A stretch of 14,636 nucleotides of DNA, taken from an uncultured Roseateles sp. (GTDB lineage: Bacteria > Pseudomonadota > Gammaproteobacteria > Burkholderiales > Burkholderiaceae). Numbering within the stretch: position 1 is the stretch's first letter; each line of letters begins with the position of its first letter. Of the stretch, positions 1 through 5,806 are shown piece by piece. The notes below the pieces were generated by a model. It saw only the letters and a program-made list of their open reading frames with translations. It did not search any database and was not told where the DNA came from. Position numbers and translations under genes: made by a program. The DNA is taken from contig CAMLKW010000104.1 in the NCBI GenBank assembly GCA_946480605.1, positions 1 to 14,636 of the forward strand, read 5' to 3'.

Positions 1-128
1 ACGGCCCAGCCGGCACCGTGGACGTGGGCCCCGGCCAGGGCGCCGTCATCCCGCCGGGCTTCGAGGGGGAGTTCGAAGTGGTGGAGGCCGTGCGAAAGCA
101 GTTTGTGTTGGTGGACGTGGCGGGCTGA
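1..128 (+). CDS. Cupin-domain protein, C-terminal fragment (5' end outside window)
   Basis: The reading frame is open from base 3 and ends at TGA 126-128, giving the last 41 residues of a protein whose start lies outside the window. The visible part reads GTVDVGPGQGAVIPPGFEGE, followed by a strand ending VRKQFVLVDVAG. The pattern of a Gly-Pro-rich turn, 'IPPGFEG', a short acidic strand and a closing 'RKxFVL' strand is typical of the C-terminal half of cupin_3 (DUF861) small single-domain cupins, which form a beta-barrel and are often linked to amino-acid or ureide metabolism. No metal-binding histidines can be checked because the core of the barrel is missing. It has no evident link with the sugar locus on the opposite strand. 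The cupin call is fairly safe; the exact subfamily and substrate cannot be given. Confidence 0.7.
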   Translation, partial: GPAGTVDVGPGQGAVIPPGFEGEFEVVEAVRKQFVLVDVAG

Positions 129-141
129 GCAGCTTCAGCGG

Positions 142-159
142 CTTGGCGAGCAGGCCAAG
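142..159 (+). terminator. Weak hairpin after the cupin gene, possible terminator
   Basis: A perfect 6-bp inverted repeat, CTTGGC (142-147) and GCCAAG (154-159), with a 6-nt loop, starts 14 nt after the cupin stop codon. It is not followed by a T tract, so it is at best a weak intrinsic terminator. It is listed because it is the only terminator-like structure between the cupin gene and the reversed cassette. Confidence 0.25.
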
Positions 160-264
160 AGATGGTTTCAGGCCGGTCGTAGTCTTTCGCCGGCGTGTTT
201 GGCGACGAGCTGCTCACGATCCGAGCTGCCGGTCCACCACCTTGGGGCCTGCCCGAAAGCAGTC
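160..264. other. Non-coding stretch between cupin gene and attC site
   Basis: No reading frame here looks like a real protein. There is no second attC, no tRNA-like fold and no transposase remnant that I can recognise. It is the outer flank of the cassette, so the attI or neighbouring attC of a once larger array would be expected here; neither is seen. Confidence 0.4.
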
Positions 265-342
265 GCTCAGCGTTTGACATGAGAGGCGGCTTGCTGCTGG
301 CGAAGCCAGCTGTAAGACGTCCTCTCGATGGAAGGGTTAGGC
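265..342 (-). repeat. attC: Integron attC recombination site (59-base-element type), outer core site degenerate
   Basis: Read on the minus strand, the site opens with GCCTAAC (342-336), a perfect match to the RYYYAAC inverse core. Next comes CCATCGAGAGG, then a central GCTGGC-TTC-GCCAGC hairpin, then CCTCTCATGTCAAAC and finally GCTGAGC (271-265) where GTTRRRY is expected. The two inner arms pair as CATCGAGAGG against CATGAGAGG on the other strand, leaving one unpaired C. Such an extrahelical base is the hallmark of folded attC sites recognised by IntI. The 78-bp length is normal for the family. The outer core differs from consensus at its second base (GC instead of GT), which removes the T next to the expected crossover G. 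The site begins 16 nt after the stop of the minus-strand gene, the usual compact layout of a gene cassette. Confidence 0.85.
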
Positions 343-358
343 GCATGCGCGGCGAAGT

Positions 359-832
359 TCATTCGGTGTTTCCCTGCACCCACGCAGCAGCTTGTTCCCC
401 AAGTGCCTGGGAATCTACAACGACTACCACTGGACACGAACCTTCGTCGACTTCGTCGGGGCCTTTGCCGTTATAGAAGGCAAACCACAGAGCCTCTTCC
501 AGAGGCTCATCCTTGTGGCTTGTCGTCATGAGGGTAAAAGGGATTGGCTCACCTAGTTCCGGGAGGAAGGCTGCGTAGTCGAAGGCTTCCTCAACCTCTG
601 GAGAGTTGGGACCCCAGGCGCAAACGTAGACGGCACCGGCCTCCACCCATGCGCGTGCAGCCTCAATCTTGGAGTGCAGCGCCTGGCGGTCGCTCGCCGT
701 GAGAAGCACGTAATTGCCCTGCTGAACAGAGACAGGCAAACATTCCCAAAGGCTCTTCGCCTGAATGATCGTGGCGAGCCTACCGGTGCCGGGATGCTTT
801 AGCGGCAGCTCGACACTGCGCGGACGTTGCAT
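359..832 (-). CDS. Integron cassette-borne hypothetical protein, 157 aa
   Basis: The ATG (832-830) lies 7 nt downstream of a GTTAGGC core site, and the TGA stop lies 16 nt before an attC, so this is the single gene of an integron cassette. There is no Shine-Dalgarno sequence between core site and ATG, as in many cassettes, where translation may be leaderless or depend on upstream transcription. The protein is soluble, with no signal peptide or membrane segment. It has a conserved-looking centre, 'ARAWVEAGAVYVCAWGP' then 'EVEEAFDYAAFLPELGEP', followed by 'TLMTTSHKDEPLEEALWFAF' and a hydrophobic strand 'CPVVVVVD'. It resembles cassette-encoded hypothetical proteins that I recall being grouped as DUF7684, but I cannot confirm that. 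Base composition is visibly less GC-rich than the neighbouring genes, in keeping with transfer. Function unknown; a role in phage defence, toxin immunity or stress would be a guess. Confidence 0.8.
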   Translation of the reverse strand: MQRPRSVELPLKHPGTGRLATIIQAKSLWECLPVSVQQGNYVLLTASDRQALHSKIEAARAWVEAGAVYVCAWGPNSPEVEEAFDYAAFLPELGEPIPFTLMTTSHKDEPLEEALWFAFYNGKGPDEVDEGSCPVVVVVDSQALGEQAAAWVQGNTE

Positions 833-839
833 TGCAGGC

Positions 840-846
840 GCCTAAC
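840..846 (-). repeat. Cassette core site GTTAGGC (cassette insertion boundary)
   Basis: The minus strand reads ACAACAA then GTTAGGC at 846-840, a perfect match to the integron core GTTRRRY. It stands immediately before the cassette gene, where the crossover between attI, or a preceding attC, and the cassette would have occurred. The AACAA just before the core resembles the ends of known attI/attC sites. I see no paired inverse core (RYYYAAC) at the proper distance upstream on this strand, so it is not a complete second attC. Confidence 0.7.
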
Positions 847-1058
847 TTGTTGTATGTAGATCGTTAACGATCACCATATCACTGGACCCATTCAGCTGTC
901 GCTGGACAGAGTCCGCTGCTGGCCGCCAGCAGACCACAAGCATCGGTCAACTGACCGGCAGTGGCCGCTGCAGCGAGGCCTCAGCGGCACTCCCGAATGA
1001 TCCCCGCGCCTGCCCCTACATTTGCAGCCTGCAAACTCGTCCATCGAATGGAGAACTC
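847..1058. other. 212-bp intergenic region with a 14-bp palindrome and small hairpins
   Basis: No credible gene. Visible structures are a perfect palindrome GATCGTTAACGATC at 859-872, a 7-bp stem CTGCTGG/CCAGCAG at 916-932 with a 3-nt loop, a 6-bp stem CGGTCA/TGACCG at 944-957, and a 7-bp stem GCCGCTG/CAGCGGC at 964-988. The region must hold the promoter of the rightward gene at 1059 and lies upstream of the leftward cassette gene. I could not identify convincing -35/-10 pairs for either. It would also be the place for an attI site if an integrase had been present. Confidence 0.45.
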
Positions 1059-1784
1059 TTGAGCAAGACCACGGCCTTTCTGAGCGGCTGCGCGGCCAGC
1101 GCCACCGCCATCATTGCGATCACGCTGCTGACCGGCGCCAAGGCGCCGCCCACCAGGTTCGAGGAGATCGACGTGGGCCGCATCAACGTGCGCGAGCCCG
1201 ACGGCACGCTGCGCATGGTCATCGCCAACCGCGCGCAGTTCCCCGGCCTGCCCTGGAAGGGCGGCGAGAAGCCGCGCCCGGACCGCACGGCCTTCGCCGG
1301 CATGCTGTTCGTCAACGACGAGGGCACCGAGAACGGCGGCCTGATCCAGAAGGGCGTCATCGGCGCCGACGGCAAGCCCGACGCCGGCCTGAGCCTGACC
1401 TTCGACCGCTTCCGCCAGGACCAGGTCATCCAGCTGCTGCATGCCGAGCAGGGCGGCCAGCCGATCAGCACGCTGGTCATCAACGACGAACCCGACGGCA
1501 TGCAGATGGACGTGCTGCAGCGCACCGAGAAGGTCGATGCCGCCTTCAAGCTGGAGCCCGACGCGCGCAAGGCCGCGATCCAGGCGCTGCGCGAGCAGGG
1601 TCAGCTGACGGCCAACCGCGTGCGCCTGGGCACCACGCTCAGCAAGGCCTCGGCGCTGACGCTCAGCGACGCCAGCGGCAAGCCACGGCTGATGCTGATG
1701 GTCACGCCCGACGGCAAGCCCAGCATCCAGTTCCTGGACGACAAGGGCAAGCCAGCCAAGACCATCGACCTGGACACGAAGTAA
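1059..1784 (+). CDS. Conserved hypothetical membrane-anchored periplasmic protein, 241 aa
   Basis: Translation probably starts at TTG 1059, supported by GGAGA at 1050-1054, four bases upstream. No ATG start in this frame would keep the N-terminal hydrophobic segment. Residues 6-27 form one hydrophobic helix without an obvious cleavage motif, so the protein is likely anchored in the inner membrane with about 210 residues in the periplasm. The exported part contains recurring Asp-Gly turn motifs: 'RINVREPDGTLRMVIAN' near residue 40, 'MLFVNDEGTENGGLI' near 86, 'GVIGADGKPDAGLSLTFDRF' near 98, and 'DASGKPRLMLMVTPDGKPS' near the C-terminus. This suggests a repetitive beta-strand fold. Proteins of this type occur in several proteobacterial groups as unnamed hypotheticals. 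It runs towards the sugar operon and ends 6 nt from it, so it is probably not functionally linked. Function unknown. Confidence 0.75.
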   Translation: MSKTTAFLSGCAASATAIIAITLLTGAKAPPTRFEEIDVGRINVREPDGTLRMVIANRAQFPGLPWKGGEKPRPDRTAFAGMLFVNDEGTENGGLIQKGVIGADGKPDAGLSLTFDRFRQDQVIQLLHAEQGGQPISTLVINDEPDGMQMDVLQRTEKVDAAFKLEPDARKAAIQALREQGQLTANRVRLGTTLSKASALTLSDASGKPRLMLMVTPDGKPSIQFLDDKGKPAKTIDLDTK

Positions 1785-1790
1785 GCCGCC

Positions 1791-4700
1791 TCAGCCGAGT
1801 TCTATCGTCCAGCGGCTGGTGCTGCCCGGCGCCGGTCGCGGCAGCGCCAGCGCGCCCATGCGGTAGGCATGGGGCCGGCGCGTGGCCGGCAGCTCGGCGC
1901 CGGCCTCGTCGCGCACGCGCTCCACGCCATGGCCGCGCGGGCCCACGCGGTAGTTCAGCTCGAACTGCAGGTCGGCGAGCTGCACCTGCACCTGCAGGCC
2001 GTCCAGCCGCTGCGGCATCACCGGGTCGATGACCAGTTCGCCCTGCTCCAGCCGCAGGCCCAGCAGCGAGCCGATCACCAGGCCCAGCGCGATGCCGGGG
2101 CCGCTGGAGTAAATGCGCCAGCCGCCGTCCAGCGCGACCTCGCCCGCCAGCGCGCGGCCGTATTCGGCCTGGGCGACATAACGGTCCGGGAAGGCGGCAT
2201 CGGAGCTGGAGTAGTAGCAGTTGGCCTGGCGCAGGCTGGCGCTGGGCACGCGCTCGCGCAGCGCGATGGGGTGGGCCTGCATCAGCGCCTGCAGGAAGGC
2301 CTCGGCATGGCCCAGGTGGGCCAGCATCTGCGCATAGCGCAGGTGGGCGTGCATGTACATGATGCCGATCTCGCGGCCGAAGAAGGTGCTGGTCTCGGCA
2401 CGCTGGAACAGTCGCGACGGCCCGCCGCGGTAGGGCAGCGGCGCGTCGAAGAGGCGGGCGCCGTCGGGGCCCTTCAGGTGCTGCTCGATCAGCGCGGCCT
2501 GGGCGCGCGCCTGCTCGGGCGTCAGCAGGCTGTCGATGACGGCATGCATCATCGGCAGCAGGCTGTAGCGCAGGCCGGTGCGGGTGTCGGCCGGGTGTAT
2601 CCACAGCTCGCGTGCGCCCTGTTCCGGGAACAGCGCATAGCCGGCCACCACGCCGTCCTGCACCAGCAGGCGCTGGAACTCGGCGCGCACGCCGGCCGCC
2701 TCGGCCACCAGCCGCGCCGACTCGTCGCCGCGGCCGATCTGGCCGAACGCGCGCGCCAGCGTGTGCAGCATCTGGTGGTGCAGCGTCACGGTCCAGGCGC
2801 TGCACAGGCGCTCGCGCAGTGCAGCGTCGGCGGGCTGCAGCGAGTCGTTCCAGTCGCCGTGCCAGTAGGCGGCCAGGCCGGTGCCGGGCACCACGCGCTG
2901 GCGGATCAGGCCCAGCGCCCGCTCGACATGCGCCGCCAGCGGTGCAGCGGCTTCGCCATGGAAGGGCAGCGGCTCGTCCAGCACGGCAGCGTCGCCGCTG
3001 GCGATGAGGTATTGCGCCAGCGCCAGCAGCGGCCAGAACACGATGTCGCCATGCGAGTCACCCGCGCGGATGCCGGCCTCGCGCTCGAAGAACATGAACC
3101 ACTGCGGCCAGTCGCCGTCGGGGTTCTGCGCAGCGAAGGTGCGCAGCAGCAGGTCACGCACGGGCACCGTCTGGCCCAGGGCCAGCAGCATCTCCAGCGG
3201 CCCCTGGCAGACGTCACGCGTGCCCCAGCCGCCGCCGGAGTACTGCTCCAGCCCGCGCGGCGACAGGTAGTGCACCAGCGCGTTGTGGGCGTACCAGGGC
3301 AGGATGTCGCGCAGCTGGGCCAGTGCCGCATGGCGCCATTGCGGCAGCGCCAGCGGCTGGGCGGACGGCGGCGCGACCGACAGCAGCTCGCCGCGCAGCG
3401 TCAGCGTGAAGGCATGGCCCGGCGAGAAGTCGAGGCAGACCAGGGGCTCGCCGCGGCTGACGCCGTCGTCGTACAGCCGGCCGTCGTCGCCGACGATGGC
3501 CAGGCCCGGTGCCTCGACGACCAGCGCCCCGCCCGGGAAGCGCTCGGCCAGCGCGCTGCCGGCCGGCGGCGTGATGCGCAGGCGGTCGCCGCTGTGTTCC
3601 CACGCGGGTTTGTGCGGCGCGGCGCCGTCGTCGCCGCCCAGCGCGAGATTCAGGCTGGCGCGCAGGCGCAGGCCGCGCCCCTTCAGCACGCGCAGCGTCA
3701 GCGCCATCTCGTCCGGCACGGCGCCGGCCGAGGCAAGCACTTCGATGACACTACCCGCGTGGGCATAAAGCCAGCGGCACTGCTGCGGCTGCATCTCGAA
3801 GGCAGAGGGCAGATCCAGCAGCTGCCAGTCGGCCATCTGCGGCTGCACGAACAGCCGCAGGCCGGCCGTGCGGAACAGGCCCAACAGGCTGCGCTGCGTG
3901 GACAGCAGCCGGTTGATGCTGACATGGCCCTGGGTCAGCATGGAATGGAACACGCCGGCCATCCAGCAGGTGGAGGTCAGCGCGCCCTCGTCGGGCACGA
4001 GGTGGGCGCCCGCGCGCAGGATGTGGCCGTGCGGACGCTGCACCCGCAGCTCCTTGGCGCGCAGCACGACGTGGCCGGCATCGCCGGTGAAGAAGCTCAA
4101 CAGCCGGCCCGCGTCGTCGCGCTCCTCGTGGCGGCGCTCGCCGGGGAACAGCTCGCTGCAGGCCGCGTCGTCCAGGTCCGCGGCGGCCAGCGGCGCCGCC
4201 GTGGCGAACAGGCTGGCCGCAGGCGGCTGGCCGGGCGCATCCAGCGCCGGGCCGGGCCGCGCCTCGGGCAGCGCCAGCAGCGCGGGCAAGCTGGCCAGGT
4301 CGGCGTCGCCGCTGGCATTGGGGTGATGGGCTTGCAGCGCCAGGAAGAAGCCGGCCGACGTGCTGGCGCCGGGCACCAGCGTGACGGCCTGGTCCTGCAG
4401 CGCCACCACGGCGTGCTCCTGCTGCAGCCGCTCACCCGGCAGGCCGGCCAGCACGGCGGGCGGCACCACGGCGCCGTCGCGGGCCGCATGGCCCCAGACC
4501 TGCGCGGCGTCGGTCGCAAAACTCTCCGCGCGCGCCAGCGAGCCGGCCAGCAGCCAGGGATGTTGACCGCGCTGCGCCTGGTTCTGCCGCACGGCCAGCA
4601 GCGTGCCGTGCTGCGCATGCTGCAGCGGCTGCAGGTCGATGTAGTGGCTGACGTAGAACTCGTTGGTGCGCACGGCGCCGTAGTCGGCCAGGCCCACGTC

Positions 4701-5081
4701 GTGCACCAGCACGGGCGCGATGTCGCAGGCGGTGCCGCTGTCGTTGATGGCCTGCAGATGCCAGAACAGCACCGGCTCGTCAGCCGCCAGCCGCAGCTGC
4801 AGCCGCAGCGCCAGGCCGTCCCAGACGCCGCGCATCTCGAAGGCGTTGTCGCCGACATGCGCGCTCAGTGGCGAATGCGGCCCCAGCAGCGGCACGGCGC
4901 GCCAGTCGCCGCTACCGGCGTCACGGCGGCGCAACCAGAGGTTGGAAGGCCCGCCCTCCAGCTCGTTGCCGGGGAAGAGGTTGAGCAGCAGCCCGGAAGC
5001 GAGCTGCAACCGGCGCAGCGCGCCGTGGGACAGCAGCTCGGCTTCGAGGCCGGCAGCGTTGCGGATCAGGTGCGGTTCCAT
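1791..5081 (-). CDS. GH94 1,2-beta-oligoglucan (sophorooligosaccharide) phosphorylase, 1096 aa
   Basis: Predicted cytoplasmic inverting phosphorylase that splits glucose 1-phosphate from the non-reducing end of beta-1,2-linked glucose oligomers. Residues 1-300 form a beta-sandwich region typical of GH94, and an (alpha/alpha)6 domain spans about 580-1010. The GH94 signature GDWNDSLQP lies at 742-750; by analogy with cellobiose phosphorylase, D746 (after W744-N745) is the general acid. Other family blocks are GGGWGTRDVCQGPLE (616-630) and GDWPQWFMF (656-664). The length matches the known oligoglucan phosphorylases (about 1100 aa) rather than cellobiose phosphorylases (about 800). No signal peptide. 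The start ATG (5081-5079) is 2 nt after the esterase stop and lacks a Shine-Dalgarno, so coupled translation is likely; the frame is open further upstream but would overlap the esterase. It is the last gene of the run. A cyclic-glucan synthase-like phosphorylase domain is the main alternative, but the transferase part is absent. Confidence 0.85.
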   Translation of the reverse strand: MEPHLIRNAAGLEAELLSHGALRRLQLASGLLLNLFPGNELEGGPSNLWLRRRDAGSGDWRAVPLLGPHSPLSAHVGDNAFEMRGVWDGLALRLQLRLAADEPVLFWHLQAINDSGTACDIAPVLVHDVGLADYGAVRTNEFYVSHYIDLQPLQHAQHGTLLAVRQNQAQRGQHPWLLAGSLARAESFATDAAQVWGHAARDGAVVPPAVLAGLPGERLQQEHAVVALQDQAVTLVPGASTSAGFFLALQAHHPNASGDADLASLPALLALPEARPGPALDAPGQPPAASLFATAAPLAAADLDDAACSELFPGERRHEERDDAGRLLSFFTGDAGHVVLRAKELRVQRPHGHILRAGAHLVPDEGALTSTCWMAGVFHSMLTQGHVSINRLLSTQRSLLGLFRTAGLRLFVQPQMADWQLLDLPSAFEMQPQQCRWLYAHAGSVIEVLASAGAVPDEMALTLRVLKGRGLRLRASLNLALGGDDGAAPHKPAWEHSGDRLRITPPAGSALAERFPGGALVVEAPGLAIVGDDGRLYDDGVSRGEPLVCLDFSPGHAFTLTLRGELLSVAPPSAQPLALPQWRHAALAQLRDILPWYAHNALVHYLSPRGLEQYSGGGWGTRDVCQGPLEMLLALGQTVPVRDLLLRTFAAQNPDGDWPQWFMFFEREAGIRAGDSHGDIVFWPLLALAQYLIASGDAAVLDEPLPFHGEAAAPLAAHVERALGLIRQRVVPGTGLAAYWHGDWNDSLQPADAALRERLCSAWTVTLHHQMLHTLARAFGQIGRGDESARLVAEAAGVRAEFQRLLVQDGVVAGYALFPEQGARELWIHPADTRTGLRYSLLPMMHAVIDSLLTPEQARAQAALIEQHLKGPDGARLFDAPLPYRGGPSRLFQRAETSTFFGREIGIMYMHAHLRYAQMLAHLGHAEAFLQALMQAHPIALRERVPSASLRQANCYYSSSDAAFPDRYVAQAEYGRALAGEVALDGGWRIYSSGPGIALGLVIGSLLGLRLEQGELVIDPVMPQRLDGLQVQVQLADLQFELNYRVGPRGHGVERVRDEAGAELPATRRPHAYRMGALALPRPAPGSTSRWTIELG

Positions 5082-5083
5082 GT

Positions 5084-5806
5084 TCAGGTCTGGCGTTGAG
5101 ACAGCAGCCAGGGCAGCAGGTCGGGGTCGTTGTAGGCAGGCGTCCACGAGTCGTGGCCCACGCCGGGATAGATGGTCAGCGAGGCGGTGCCGCCGGCGGC
5201 ACGCAGCGCTTCGACGCAGGCGACGTGCGGCGCCAGCGGCACCACCGTGTCCTGGTCGCCGTGGTAGGCCCGCACGGGCACTGCGCGCATCGCGCCCACC
5301 TTGGCCGGGTCGCCAAAGCCGCAGACTGGCACGATGGCCGCCAGGTCGCGCGGGTGGGCCGTGGCCCAGTGCCACATGCCGAAGCCGCCCATGGACAGGC
5401 CCGTGCCGACGCAGCGCTGCGGGTCCACGTGCAGCCTGGCCTTCAAGGCCACCAGCAGCTTGTGCAGGCGCTCGGGGTCCCAGCGCTGGCCGTCTTCGCA
5501 CTGCGGGCTGACGAGGATGGCGGGCCAGGCCGCGCCGGCGGCCACCAGCTTGGGCGGGCCATGGACCTTGACCTTCTGCAGGTCGGTGCCGCGCTCACCG
5601 GAGCCGTGCAGGAAGATCACCAGCGGCCAGCGCTCGCTGCGCTGCGCGTAGTCGCGCGGCAGCCAGATCCAGAAGCGCTGCCCCTCCAGCTCCCAGGCGC
5701 GCTGCTCGCCTGCGGCCAGGCCATCGGGCACGGTGGGCGGCAACGCCGCGCAGGCGCTCAACAGCGCAGGTGTCGTCAACAGCAACTGGCGGCGGTTCAT
5801 CGTCAT
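5084..5806 (-). CDS. Alpha/beta-hydrolase esterase, predicted lipoprotein, 240 aa
   Basis: Predicted exported serine esterase of the CE1/PHB-depolymerase-like group. The N-terminus (NRRQLLLTTPALLSAC) is a signal peptide with lipobox LSAC and lipidation Cys19. The alpha/beta-hydrolase core has the oxyanion-strand motif FLHGSGERG (65-73), the nucleophile elbow GLSMGG with Ser138, HGDQDTVVP with Asp186, and GVGHDSW with His218, so the catalytic triad appears intact. The first ATG (5806) is preferred because GGAG stands 8 nt upstream (5818-5815); it overlaps the preceding gene by the 4-nt ATGA. It ends 2 nt before the GH94 phosphorylase gene. Within this locus it probably removes ester groups (for example succinyl or acetyl) from periplasmic glucans before hydrolysis or uptake. 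That substrate is inferred from context only; a feruloyl-esterase-like or general carboxylesterase activity cannot be excluded. Confidence 0.8.
   Translation of the reverse strand: MTMNRRQLLLTTPALLSACAALPPTVPDGLAAGEQRAWELEGQRFWIWLPRDYAQRSERWPLVIFLHGSGERGTDLQKVKVHGPPKLVAAGAAWPAILVSPQCEDGQRWDPERLHKLLVALKARLHVDPQRCVGTGLSMGGFGMWHWATAHPRDLAAIVPVCGFGDPAKVGAMRAVPVRAYHGDQDTVVPLAPHVACVEALRAAGGTASLTIYPGVGHDSWTPAYNDPDLLPWLLSQRQT

Noticed and set aside
195..531. Two small plus-strand open frames across the attC and the end of the cassette gene
   Set aside because: They run through the attC and antisense to the cassette gene, with no ribosome-binding site and no protein-like pattern.
916..988. Three small stems as a second attC or an RNA gene
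   Set aside because: No RYYYAAC/GTTRRRY pair brackets them and they do not form one continuous fold; short stems are common by chance in GC-rich spacers.
1869..5099. Very long plus-strand open frame (1076 codons) opposite the GH94 gene
   Set aside because: It lies antisense to a gene with clear family motifs. Its translation is dominated by Gln, Ala, Gly, Arg, Val and His in low-complexity runs, as expected from the reverse strand of GC-rich coding DNA.
5082..5501. In-frame upstream extension of the GH94 gene by 140 residues
   Set aside because: It overlaps most of the esterase gene in another frame and translates to Arg/Ala-rich nonsense. The GH94 family begins at the Met at 5081, 2 nt after the esterase stop.
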